61,466 nt of DNA from Anaerolineae bacterium (lineage in GTDB: Bacteria > Chloroflexota > Anaerolineae > B4-G1 > SLSP01): NCBI GenBank assembly GCA_026645815.1, contig JAPKMR010000020.1:1-61466 (forward strand), read 5' to 3'. Shown piece by piece: positions 18,135 through 26,140 of this stretch. The position numbers were made by a program, and so were the translations under genes. Position 1 is the first letter of the stretch; each line of letters starts with the position of its first letter. A model generated the notes under the pieces. It saw nothing but the letters and a program-made list of their open reading frames with translations, had not been told where the DNA came from and ran no database searches.

Positions 18135-18907
18135 AACGCCGCCACGGTCCGCGCATCATGACCTATCCGGGTAATTCCTTTCTGCACCAGCTGCATCCGC
18201 TGGTCAAACTGGTGTGGTTGGTAGCGGGCACAGTTTTCGTTTTTGCCACACAGAATGCGTGGGTCGTCACAGGGGTATTGCTCCTCATCCTACTGGCATT
18301 CCCACTGAACCGACTGCCATTGCGGCACGCCCGTGGCGCAATCTTCTTCATCTCTTCAGCGGCAATGTTATTTCTGGTGCAGGTGCTCTTCACACGTACT
18401 GGCACGACTCTACTGCGCGTAGGTCCGGTCACCATCACCTCAGGCGGGCTGCAGGCAGGACTCTATGTGGCAGCGCGCCTGCTAAGTGTGATCGGATTGG
18501 GCTACCTCTTTGTCTTCACTACAGAGCCCAACGCCCTGGCTTATGGCTTAATGCAGGCGGGATTGCCTTACCGCTACGGTTTTGCGCTGGTCACAGCGCT
18601 ACGGCTTGCGCCGGTCTTTGAACAAGAAGCGCAAACCGTCTACCAGGCGCAACTCGCCCGTGGCATCGCCTATGACCGCGGTGGGCTTAAGCGTTTTTTG
18701 ACCCTGGCGCGGCAGTTTTTCCTGCCGTTGCTGGTTTCGGCGCTGGGTAAGGTGGATGCGCTGGCAGTCTCGATGGAAGGGCGCTGCTTTGGCAAATACA
18801 CACACCGCACCTTTCTGCACGAAACACGTTTTGAGAGGCGCGATATCGTAGCCTTGATGCTGTTGGCAACGTTGCTCATTGCCCTGGGCATTACGAAGTT
18901 TGCCTGA
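18131..18907 (+). CDS. ECF transporter transmembrane subunit EcfT
   Basis: 258 residues, GTG start overlapping the EcfA stop, with GGAGGG at good spacing. It has about five membrane helices. The two cytoplasmic ARG-type coupling motifs are visible as QLARGIAYDRGG and SMEGRCFG, separated by a hydrophobic stretch as in the family. It couples ATP hydrolysis by the fused EcfA to toppling of the S component. With the S gene at 15204 and the ATPase at 16650 this makes a complete dedicated (group I) ECF transporter. Confidence 0.92.
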   Translation: MKRRHGPRIMTYPGNSFLHQLHPLVKLVWLVAGTVFVFATQNAWVVTGVLLLILLAFPLNRLPLRHARGAIFFISSAAMLFLVQVLFTRTGTTLLRVGPVTITSGGLQAGLYVAARLLSVIGLGYLFVFTTEPNALAYGLMQAGLPYRYGFALVTALRLAPVFEQEAQTVYQAQLARGIAYDRGGLKRFLTLARQFFLPLLVSALGKVDALAVSMEGRCFGKYTHRTFLHETRFERRDIVALMLLATLLIALGITKFA

Positions 18908-18966
18908 CCCTGGTCTTCATGACCACCCTGGATTGATCAATCTTGCTGTAACTGGAGGAACGACGT

Positions 18967-19872
18967 ATGCGTAATCGCCAATGGATATTTGCGGCAGCGG
19001 CGTTGGTCGTTGGCGTGGGAGGGTTGGTCTTTGGCGCAACACAAGTTGCGCCCATGCGAGTGCTCACGCACTATCCTCTGAGCGTGCTAGCGGAGGAGGC
19101 GCAAACGATGGATGAGTGCGCCGAGTGTCATGAGGCAGAGTATTTCCATACGTGCAATACCTGTCACGACGACCATGGTGCAATCGAGATGGAGAATGTC
19201 CCCTTCTATGCAGGTATCATGTTGGAGGGGGATGTGCCCACACCCGGTTATGTGCTGCTCGATGATATTCTGCCCTACCGGGACCAACCCTATACCCACC
19301 TGCCGCTGCTGGATTTTCTCGCCAACCAGGGCGTGACCGAATTCGAGAGCGTCACCCTGGCATCGCTCGATGGGGGCTTCGTCACGCTCACTCCCGAGAA
19401 CCTCACCGCCGAGGCGCTCCTCATGCCCTATGAAGACGGTATCCGTTTCGCCGCCGAGAACTTGCACATCTCTGCATGGATCAAAGGCATACGTCGCGTG
19501 ATTGTGGTAGGTGCGAGCACCCCATTGCAAATCGAGGGACAAGCCACTTCGATAGGACGCCTGCTATTGGGTCCCTCTCTTGAACTAACGGTAGAACAAA
19601 CGAGCGTGATGTTACAGAGCGAGGATGATGGCAAAGTACGCCAGGCGCAGGCAGGTGCGCGCATCATTGGCGCGCCGCTGACCGCCCTGGTTCACGACCC
19701 CGCCTTCACGCAGCTTATGGTGCGCGATAGCGCTGGCAAAGAGACCCGGCTTAGTGCCGAGGAAACGCGCGGCGCGGTAATCGCACAGCTGCGCGGGCAG
19801 GTAACCCTGGTGCTGCCGGAACGCGGTCGCGCACAATGGATCACGGATGTTGCCCTGCTAGAGAGCAAGTGA
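18967..19872 (+). CDS. Membrane-anchored diheme c-type protein with sulfite-oxidase-fold-like region
   Basis: 301 residues, GGAGG upstream of the ATG. An N-terminal signal anchor (residues 7-26) is followed by two CxxCH sites close together: CAECH at 51-55 and CNTCH at 63-67. The rest contains LPLLDFLANQGVTEFESVTL and LHISAWIKGIRRVIVVG, which resemble the modules in the S component and the downstream lipoproteins. A second, weaker such region may follow (GAPLTALVHDP). Heme attachment implies redox work outside the membrane. Its place inside the ECF operon suggests handling or reducing the substrate before uptake (inference). It is not a standard cytochrome c; spacing and size match multiheme small domains. 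Confidence 0.75.
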   Translation: MRNRQWIFAAAALVVGVGGLVFGATQVAPMRVLTHYPLSVLAEEAQTMDECAECHEAEYFHTCNTCHDDHGAIEMENVPFYAGIMLEGDVPTPGYVLLDDILPYRDQPYTHLPLLDFLANQGVTEFESVTLASLDGGFVTLTPENLTAEALLMPYEDGIRFAAENLHISAWIKGIRRVIVVGASTPLQIEGQATSIGRLLLGPSLELTVEQTSVMLQSEDDGKVRQAQAGARIIGAPLTALVHDPAFTQLMVRDSAGKETRLSAEETRGAVIAQLRGQVTLVLPERGRAQWITDVALLESK

Positions 19873-19901
19873 GCCAACGCCAGGTTAAAGGACACGGTTC
19901 G

Positions 19902-21074
19902 ATGCAAAAATCAACCCCACAGCTACTGCTTTACGCAGGTCTATTACTTATGCTGCTGCTCTCGGCATGTGCTCCCGCGTGGGAAACCACGCTCGTGAAT
20001 GCACAAGGCAATGCCATCGGTATCAACCGAAAATCGCTTCAAGCACTGGAGCCTTTCGCCGCAGAGGATGGCGCGGCACACGCGCCGAGTGTGCCCCTCG
20101 AGCGCTTGCTTTACCAGCACGGCTACCGGCTCATTGAAACGCTCGAAGTCCTCACACCCGAAGGGCAAACACTGACCTATGATTGGGCGCCCATCGCAGA
20201 GACCGCTGCTTTGACCGAGAATGGGCAGTTGCAATGGGGCGAGGTCACCCTTAAGGCTGAGCAAGTGCGAGCGCTTCCCCCAGTGCTGCCCGCCGCACCC
20301 ACCACCAGCCTGCTCGATATTGCCCCCACCGTCGCTGCAGTTTTGGGTGTCGCTGCCCCTGCCGACGCGGCAGGCAAGCCACTGCCTCTGGTTGGCGCCG
20401 GCAATGTCGCGCCGCAGCAGATTGCCCTGATATTCCTCGATGGCTTTGGCTACCTGCGCTACAGCGAGGCGCTTACGGAGGGTCTCATTCCCAATCTCGC
20501 AGCGCTGCCAGAGCCGGCGCTCGGCATCGCCTCTTATCAACCCTGCACCGTCGTGGGCAGCGCAGCGATTCTCACGGGCGCGCCGCCCGAAGTCAACGGT
20601 ATCACGACGCGTGGCACCCGTAGCACGGAGACCGAAACCATTTTCGATGTCATCACAGCTGCCGGATTGCGCGGCGTCGCCATCGAGGGCGAAGCGCTGG
20701 CCTTCAACATGCGCAACGCGGAGCTCACGCTCTCGGGTGACCGTGATGGCAACGGCGGCAGCGATGACAATGTCCTTAGCAACGTGCTGGCAGTTCTCGA
20801 AACCGGCATGCCGGATCTTTTGTGGGTCCACTTCCACGGCATAGATGATGCCGGGCATACCTACGGCCCTGAAGCCCCAGAAGAGCGCGCAAAAATCACC
20901 GAAGTGGACACCGCCGTCGGCGAGGTGCTCGCCACGCTGCCACCCCACACCGCCGTGCTCATCTTCGCCGACCACGGCATGCACGCTGTCGCAGAAGAGG
21001 GACGCCTGGGCAATCACGGTCAACTCATCGCGCGCGATATGCTCATTCCCATCTGGGCTTTTGTAACACAGTAG
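19902..21074 (+). CDS. Lipoprotein: sulfite-oxidase-fold-like module fused to alkaline-phosphatase-superfamily domain
   Basis: 390 residues from the ATG at 19902 (AAGGA upstream). Lipobox LLSAC with Cys23. Residues about 28-130 look like the small module of this operon (SVPLERLLYQHGYRL). From about 175 on there is an alkaline phosphatase/phosphodiesterase fold: metal-site LIFLDGFGY, candidate nucleophile region CTVVGSAAILTGAPP, VHFHGIDDAGHTYG with Asp and His ligands, and IFADHGMHA. Such enzymes cleave phosphomonoesters or diesters. In this operon it could strip a nucleotide or phosphate from a cofactor before import (inference). The domain pairing is unusual and I know no named family for it. 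Confidence 0.75.
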   Translation: MQKSTPQLLLYAGLLLMLLLSACAPAWETTLVNAQGNAIGINRKSLQALEPFAAEDGAAHAPSVPLERLLYQHGYRLIETLEVLTPEGQTLTYDWAPIAETAALTENGQLQWGEVTLKAEQVRALPPVLPAAPTTSLLDIAPTVAAVLGVAAPADAAGKPLPLVGAGNVAPQQIALIFLDGFGYLRYSEALTEGLIPNLAALPEPALGIASYQPCTVVGSAAILTGAPPEVNGITTRGTRSTETETIFDVITAAGLRGVAIEGEALAFNMRNAELTLSGDRDGNGGSDDNVLSNVLAVLETGMPDLLWVHFHGIDDAGHTYGPEAPEERAKITEVDTAVGEVLATLPPHTAVLIFADHGMHAVAEEGRLGNHGQLIARDMLIPIWAFVTQ

Positions 21075-21105
21075 TCTCAGCAACATCATATCACAGGAGG
21101 TTCGT

Positions 21106-21579
21106 ATGAAGTTTCGCAATGTTTGGATAACACTGATCTTGGTTGGTATTTTGACGTTGGCTCTCACGGCTTGCGGTGCGCCCAAAGTGGAATGGACGCT
21201 CGAAGTCAGTGGCGGCAGCACACCGCTCGCGCTCAGCTATGCCGAACTCACCAAAATGGAGCAGCTCGATCTCGGCGATGTGCTCATGCAGAAATCCCTT
21301 GGCGAGGATGAGGTAGATTCCTGGAGCGGTGTTCCAATAGCCGAAATCTTCAAGCAAGCTGGGGTGGAGAGTTACAGCTCTGTCACAGCCACCGCCGGGG
21401 ATGGTTACGCCATCGAAATCACCGCGGATGAAATGGAAGGCGCGATTGTTGCGCTCAAGAAAAACGGCGATTGGATCACGAAGGCGGAGGCGGATAAGGG
21501 GCCCATTCGGCTTGTGTGCCCGGAGACCCCTGCAAATCGTTGGGTGTTCCAGTTACAGAAGTTGCAGGTCAACCCGTAA
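21106..21579 (+). CDS. Lipoprotein with a single sulfite-oxidase-fold-like (Oxidored_molyb-like) domain, copy 1
   Basis: 157 residues, AGGAGG upstream. Lipobox LTAC, Cys23. The mature part begins VEWTLEVSGG, has LSYAELTKM and GVPIAEIFKQAGVESYSSVT, and ends WVFQLQKLQV. This layout matches small proteins usually annotated as molybdopterin-dependent oxidoreductase, but the conserved Moco-ligand Cys is absent. A surface-tethered binding role is more likely than catalysis (inference). It is 31 nt after the phosphatase gene and followed by a paralogue. Confidence 0.78.
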   Translation: MKFRNVWITLILVGILTLALTACGAPKVEWTLEVSGGSTPLALSYAELTKMEQLDLGDVLMQKSLGEDEVDSWSGVPIAEIFKQAGVESYSSVTATAGDGYAIEITADEMEGAIVALKKNGDWITKAEADKGPIRLVCPETPANRWVFQLQKLQVNP

Positions 21580-21627
21580 CTGTAAACCGGTGTTTCGTTA
21601 GCATTTTACAACTCAGGAGGAGAAAAC

Positions 21628-22092
21628 ATGTTCAAGAAATTCACGATGATGGTTGTATTGGCAGTTCTGATTCTGGGAACGTTAGCAGGATGCGGCAAGA
21701 CCGCGGGCGGCGAGACGACCGAAGGCGGCATTCCCGCCGATGCGGCGCTCAAAATCACCGGTAGCGTCAACAACGAGATTGGTTGGGTTGAAGCGGATGT
21801 CCGCGCAATGGATACCATTGAGGCACAGGCGCCCAACAAAGAGGGTGTCGTTTCCACCTACACCGGCGTGTCCATCAACACCCTACTGGAAAAGGCGGGG
21901 GTGAAGGACGGCGCTACCACACTCGTCTTCGTCGCCGATGATGGCTTCACCTCCGAGGTAGTCCTGGCAGAAGTGCAGGCTTGCGCCGATTGTATCGTCT
22001 CCTTCCGCGAACAGGGCGGCTTCAGCACCGTCCTGCCGGGATTCTCCAACAAAGCGCAGGTCAAGGGCGTCATTGAAATCCAGGTAAAGTAA
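21628..22092 (+). CDS. Lipoprotein with a single sulfite-oxidase-fold-like domain, copy 2
   Basis: 154 residues, AGGAGGAG upstream. Lipobox LAGC, Cys22. The mature part has LKITGSVNNEIGW, a GVSINTLLEKAGVKDGATTL segment aligning with copy 1, and a CADC motif (residues about 126-129) absent from copy 1. The CADC pair could be a disulfide or a metal or thiol site. It is the last gene of the riboswitch operon; a strong palindrome at 22112 follows 20 nt after the stop. Confidence 0.78.
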   Translation: MFKKFTMMVVLAVLILGTLAGCGKTAGGETTEGGIPADAALKITGSVNNEIGWVEADVRAMDTIEAQAPNKEGVVSTYTGVSINTLLEKAGVKDGATTLVFVADDGFTSEVVLAEVQACADCIVSFREQGGFSTVLPGFSNKAQVKGVIEIQVK

Positions 22093-22111
22093 ATCCCACC
22101 GCATTCCCATC

Positions 22112-22150
22112 ACACCGGTCCCAGACGCGCGTCTGGGACCGGTGTTGTTT
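22112..22150 (+). terminator. Terminator of the riboswitch/ECF operon
   Basis: A 34-nt perfect palindrome from ACACCGGTCCCAGACGC to its complement at 22129-22145, followed by TGTTT. Confidence 0.75.
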
Positions 22151-22169
22151 CCATCCGAGAATACTCAAC

Positions 22170-22325
22170 CCTGCAGGGCGCAGAATCCCTTAATTGATTT
22201 TTGGCGACGGGGCAAAGCCCCGTCGCCAAAAATCAATGTTCTCCTGCACCCTGTAGGGGCGCCTGAGCTTTTCACCCCCGTTTTGAAACACACCCCCTTT
22301 TACCCCAAAGCTGAAACGCAACCCT
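22170..22325. repeat. Family A element with 21-bp perfect hairpin
   Basis: Hairpin 22193-22213 / 22217-22237 with loop AAA. It is flanked by the GGGGCGCCTGAG module and the end sequence CCCCGTTTTGAAACAC ... CCCCAAAGCTGAAACGC. It fills most of the gap 22093-22481; the rest is AT-rich and probably holds the promoter of the 22482 gene (TATACT at 22404). Confidence 0.75.
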
Positions 22326-22481
22326 GTGAATAGTATACTTTTGTAATAATGCAAATCGCTGCAAGATGATTCAATTGATTGATCATCTATGAGGTTTAGG
22401 ATATATACTAAAATAAGTTTTGTGTTTTCTTTGCTGATAGAGTGTCTTTCCCGTATTGTGTGAGAGGTTTGCGAATACCCA

Positions 22482-24041
22482 ATGGTTTCAATGACCGTCC
22501 AGCAACGCGATATTCTCCAAACCCTGCTACGTCAGGAGACGCCTGCCACACTGGCAGATCTCGGAACAGCAGCCAATCTCACTACGCGCCAGGTTGTTTA
22601 CCGGCTAACCGGGGTCAAAGCCTGGCTCGAGCAACACCACGTTCGAATGGATTCTAGACCCGGTGTCGGCTACACCGTCGTCTGCACGCCGGCTGAACGT
22701 CGCGCGCTCCTTGTAGAATTGCAGGGGGCATCTGGTTTCAATTTGACCCTCACCGCCGGTCAACGCATGCAGCTCCTGGCGCTGAAAATGCTCACTACCG
22801 ACGAACCCATCATCCTGAAACAGATTCAGCAGTGGATCACTATCTCGCGCGCCACCGTACTCAAAGATATCAACCTCATCGAACCCTGGCTATTGCGCTT
22901 TGATCTGCAATTGGAACGACGTCCTAACTATGGTTTTCTGGTTCAGGGCGAAGAGCTGGCAAAACGCCAGGCTCTGGTCGCCCTGCTCTGGGGAGATACG
23001 CCATTCCCCGACCCACTGTTCAAAATCACCTACGATGCAGGCTTGCGTTTCGCCCTTGCCGAAGCCGCACCCTTCTTGCCGATTGTCGCACAGGTGCAGG
23101 CGCAGCTGCTGCGCTGGAATGTGCAGGCAGCCTTTGAATGGGTCGCGCAAACCGAAGTGCAGATGCGCGGGCGCTTTGCCGACAACGCTGTCGTCCATCT
23201 CGCGCTGGCGCTGGCAGTGCAACACGAGCGGGTCAACGCGGGCAAACTCCAAACCGGCTCAGCGGAGGAATTATTCTGGCTCCAGAAACAACCTCTCTGG
23301 ACGATGGCGGAACAGATTGCGGCGCAATCTGTTGCATTGACATCCCGACTCCAGCGCCCCGACACAATCCCACTATCAGAAATCGCCTTCATTGCGATGC
23401 ACCTCGCCGTTAGCATCCGCAACGAGCAGTGGCCCGGCGAGCCTTTCAGCACGCCCGAACTTGAAACCCTGATCGAGATGCTGCTCGAAAACATATCGCA
23501 GGCTCTCTTTGAGCCTGGGTTGCGCCACGACCAGGCGCTCCGTGAGGGCTTACTGGCACATCTCGGTCCCGCATTGATGCGGCAGTGGTTCAATCTCTGG
23601 GTGCCGCCCTCTCTGGCGGATCAGGAAATCGCCCGCGAGTGCTTCCGCGAATTCAAACTAGCTCAAGAACTCGCTACCGTGGTCGAAGAACAAACCACTA
23701 TCGTGCTATCCCCAGCCGATATTGACACCATCACCCTCTTGTTGCACGCGGCCTTTGTTCGAGCGCGTCCGGAACGACATTGGCGCATCTTCGTCATTTG
23801 CCCAAGCGGCATGGCAACGGCGCAGCTGCTGGCAGCACGCCTAAAAACACGCTTTCCCAACCTGGAGATTCTCGGAGTGCTTTCGCAACGGGAACTCTCC
23901 TCTGAGCGCGCGGCACAAGCCCATTTTTTAGTTTCAACTGCGCCGATTGAATCCCCACCAAGCAATATACAGGTCGTTGAAGTGCATCCCCTGTTATTGC
24001 CTAAAGACATAGCCGCCATTTCCAAATTTCTGAACGGCTGA
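22482..24041 (+). CDS. PRD-domain PTS transcriptional regulator (MtlR/BglG-type activator)
   Basis: 519 residues. N-terminal helix-turn-helix (LADLGTAANLTTRQVVYRL) plus a second HTH-like region (WITISRATVLKDINLI) with DNA-binding activator layout. Two PTS regulation domains follow: PRD1 about residues 190-300 and PRD2 about 300-420 (REGLLAHLGPALMRQW), with the His-containing FIAMHLAVSI. The C terminus is EIIB-like (VICPSGMATAQLLAARLK) with the potentially phosphorylated Cys. Unlike full MtlR it ends after EIIB, with no EIIA domain. Phosphorylation by HPr (encoded at 28918) and by the cognate EII would set its activity. It is first in a polyol PTS gene cluster. The start could also be the Met four residues further in. 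Confidence 0.9.
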   Translation: MVSMTVQQRDILQTLLRQETPATLADLGTAANLTTRQVVYRLTGVKAWLEQHHVRMDSRPGVGYTVVCTPAERRALLVELQGASGFNLTLTAGQRMQLLALKMLTTDEPIILKQIQQWITISRATVLKDINLIEPWLLRFDLQLERRPNYGFLVQGEELAKRQALVALLWGDTPFPDPLFKITYDAGLRFALAEAAPFLPIVAQVQAQLLRWNVQAAFEWVAQTEVQMRGRFADNAVVHLALALAVQHERVNAGKLQTGSAEELFWLQKQPLWTMAEQIAAQSVALTSRLQRPDTIPLSEIAFIAMHLAVSIRNEQWPGEPFSTPELETLIEMLLENISQALFEPGLRHDQALREGLLAHLGPALMRQWFNLWVPPSLADQEIARECFREFKLAQELATVVEEQTTIVLSPADIDTITLLLHAAFVRARPERHWRIFVICPSGMATAQLLAARLKTRFPNLEILGVLSQRELSSERAAQAHFLVSTAPIESPPSNIQVVEVHPLLLPKDIAAISKFLNG

Positions 24042-24047
24042 ACACAA

Positions 24048-24067
24048 TGACTGAGAGTACTCAGTCA
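24048..24067. repeat. 17-bp-family palindrome after the regulator stop
   Basis: TGACTGAGAGTACTCAGTCA lies 6 nt after the regulator's stop codon and about 100 nt before EIIC. In mRNA it would form an 8-bp stem. Confidence 0.95.
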
Positions 24068-24168
24068 AGGAGGTGCGTAGATTTCGAAGATACCGTATAC
24101 GCAGATATTATCCCGACCAGTCTCAGTCTTGTTCAAATCTTATTTCCATTTTTGAAAGGAGTTTCAGC

Positions 24169-25188
24169 ATGCGCGAGAAGATTCAACGCTTTGGTAGCTT
24201 CCTGGCTGCCATGATCATCCCCAACATGGGCGCCTTCATCGCCTGGGGTTTGCTCACCGCTCTCTTTATTCCCACGGGTTGGCTCCCCAACGAAAAACTG
24301 GCCGAGATAGTTGGCCCCATGATCACGTACTTGCTGCCCATCCTCGTCGGCTTCTCCGGCGGCAAGATAGTCCATGATTGGCGCGGCGGCGTCGTCGGCG
24401 CAGCAGCCACCATGGGTGTCATCGTCGGCACGGATGTGCCCATGTTCCTTGGCGCCATGGCCATGGGGCCGTTCGCCGGTTTCCTCCTGAAGAAATTCGA
24501 TGAGCTCGTTGAGGACAAGATTCCCAGCGGCTTCGAGATGTTGGTCAATAACTTCTCCGCCGGCATCCTCGGTCTGGTTCTGGCGATTTTGGGCTACTGG
24601 GTCATCGGCCCCATCGTGCAAGGTCTGACCGATGCGCTGGGCGCTGGTGTGCAATTCCTGGTAGACAAGCGCTTATTGCCCCTCGCTGATATCATCGTCG
24701 AGCCTGCCAAGGTCCTCTTCCTCAACAACGCCATCAACCATGGCATCTTCGGTCCCATCGGCATCACCCAGGTGGCGGAGAAAGGGCGCTCGGTGCTCTT
24801 CATGCTCGAGTCGAATCCCGGTCCCGGCCTGGGCCTCCTGATCGCTTACTGGCTCGCCGGCAAAGGCATGGCCAAGGAATCCGCGCCGGGCGCCATGATC
24901 ATCCACTTCCTCGGCGGCATTCACGAGATTTACTTCCCCTACGTCCTGGCACACCCGATCATGATCATCTCCCTCTGGGCCGGCGGCATCCTGGCAGACC
25001 TGTGGTTTGTGATCACCGGAGCAGGCCTGGTCGCCACCCCATCGCCTGGTTCCATCTTCGCTTATCTCGCCGTTATCCCCAAGGGACAACACTTCTTCGT
25101 CCTGACGGGCATCGCCATTGCGGCGGTCGCCTCCTTCCTGGTAGGTTCCTTCCTGCTGAAGGTCTTCCCGGTCAAGGAAGAGGAGTAA
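24169..25188 (+). CDS. mtlA: PTS mannitol-family EIIC permease
   Basis: 339 residues from the ATG at 24169, picked because GAAAGGA sits 8 bases upstream. It has about eight membrane helices, the family signature [10 protein letters not shown], and the typical N terminus [22 protein letters not shown]. It transports and phosphorylates a hexitol together with EIIB (25349) and EIIA (25677). In enteric MtlA these are one chain; here C, B and A are three separate genes. A palindrome pair at 25246 separates it from EIIB. Mannitol is the default substrate by family; another hexitol is possible. Confidence 0.92.
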   Translation: MREKIQRFGSFLAAMIIPNMGAFIAWGLLTALFIPTGWLPNEKLAEIVGPMITYLLPILVGFSGGKIVHDWRGGVVGAAATMGVIVGTDVPMFLGAMAMGPFAGFLLKKFDELVEDKIPSGFEMLVNNFSAGILGLVLAILGYWVIGPIVQGLTDALGAGVQFLVDKRLLPLADIIVEPAKVLFLNNAINHGIFGPIGITQVAEKGRSVLFMLESNPGPGLGLLIAYWLAGKGMAKESAPGAMIIHFLGGIHEIYFPYVLAHPIMIISLWAGGILADLWFVITGAGLVATPSPGSIFAYLAVIPKGQHFFVLTGIAIAAVASFLVGSFLLKVFPVKEEE

Positions 25189-25200
25189 TTCACAACATTC

Positions 25201-25232
25201 GGAGTTGCAGCGGGTAACACCGCTGCAACTCC
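25201..25232 (+). other. Intercistronic hairpin after EIIC
   Basis: GGAGTTGCAGCGG pairs with CCGCTGCAACTCC, loop GTAACA. It has no T-run, so it is more likely an mRNA stability or partial attenuation element than a full stop. Confidence 0.55.
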
Positions 25233-25245
25233 CACAAATGGTCTA

Positions 25246-25282
25246 TGACTGAGAGTACTCAGTCACTGAGAGTACTCAGTCA
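25246..25282. repeat. Two tandem 17-bp-family palindromes between EIIC and EIIB
   Basis: TGACTGAGAGTACTCAGTCA and a second ACTGAGAGTACTCAGTCA share the central TCA. They lie within the PTS operon between two co-oriented genes. Confidence 0.95.
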
Positions 25283-25348
25283 CGTTCTACCTGGTTCGAC
25301 TACAGCTCTCGAAGCATACGCCAACCGATATCCTAAGGAGGTCTCGCA

Positions 25349-25672
25349 ATGGCACACTCAATTCCCGCAGCATCCGTAAAAAAGATCGTTATCGCCTGCG
25401 AAGCAGGTATGGGCTCCAGCTTAATGGCGGCTAACAAGCTCAAGCAAATGCTCAAGAAAGCCGGTTTCCAGGATATCCAGGTGACGCACAGCCCCGTGCG
25501 GGCGCTCACCGAGGATGCCCAAATTGTGCTCTCCCATGAGGGCTTGTCCGGAATGGCTCGCTCCAAAGCGCCGTGGGCCGTGTGTTTTGCGTTCAAGAAC
25601 TTCATGAATATCCCCGCCTACGACAAAATCATCAATGCCCTCAAAGCCGGCGAAGACATTGTCGAGGACTAA
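25349..25672 (+). CDS. mtlA: PTS mannitol-family EIIB subunit
   Basis: 107 residues, AGGAGG upstream. The phosphocysteine loop is IACEAGMGSS with Cys17. Length and fold fit a stand-alone mannitol-type EIIB. It accepts phosphate from EIIA His62 (next gene, 4 nt away) and passes it to the sugar bound by EIIC. Confidence 0.92.
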   Translation: MAHSIPAASVKKIVIACEAGMGSSLMAANKLKQMLKKAGFQDIQVTHSPVRALTEDAQIVLSHEGLSGMARSKAPWAVCFAFKNFMNIPAYDKIINALKAGEDIVED

Positions 25673-25676
25673 ACGC

Positions 25677-26117
25677 ATGGCCATCATAACCGAGGCACTT
25701 GTGCGTCTTAACGCCGTTGCTGAATCAAAAGAGGACGCGATCAAAATGGCCGGCGACTTGCTCGTCCAGGCTGGTCGTGTCGCCCCCGCCTATGTCGAAG
25801 GCATGTTGGCACGCGAACGCACGATGTCCACCTATATGGGCAACGGGGTGGCTATCCCCCACGGTGAATTCGAGAATCGGGAAGATATTTACGAAACCGG
25901 CATCTCGGTGGTACAAATTCCCGCGGGCATCGTATGGGAGGATGAAGAACTCGCCTATCTCGTCATCGGCATCGCCGCCAAAGCCGATGAGCACATCACC
26001 GTTCTCTCCAATCTCGCGGAAGTCGTTGAGGCTGAGGAAAATGTGGCGGTCCTGGTACAGACGACGGACCCGCAAGTCATCATTGAGCGTCTGGACCGTC
26101 CCGTAGCAGAAGAGTAA
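25677..26117 (+). CDS. mtlF: PTS mannitol/fructose-family EIIA subunit
   Basis: 146 residues, beginning 4 nt after the EIIB stop. The active-site region is GNGVAIPHGE with His62. Typical single-domain EIIA length. It receives phosphate from the HPr part of the protein at 28918. The following dehydrogenase's open frame overlaps its stop codon region. Confidence 0.92.
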   Translation: MAIITEALVRLNAVAESKEDAIKMAGDLLVQAGRVAPAYVEGMLARERTMSTYMGNGVAIPHGEFENREDIYETGISVVQIPAGIVWEDEELAYLVIGIAAKADEHITVLSNLAEVVEAEENVAVLVQTTDPQVIIERLDRPVAEE

Positions 26118-26140
26118 TGCGAAACGTGGGAGGTTCCGTT

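Noticed and set aside
19944..21221. Long antisense frame opposite the phosphatase gene
   Set aside because: GC-rich third-position shadow; no family features and no ribosome site. The plus-strand gene has clear motifs.
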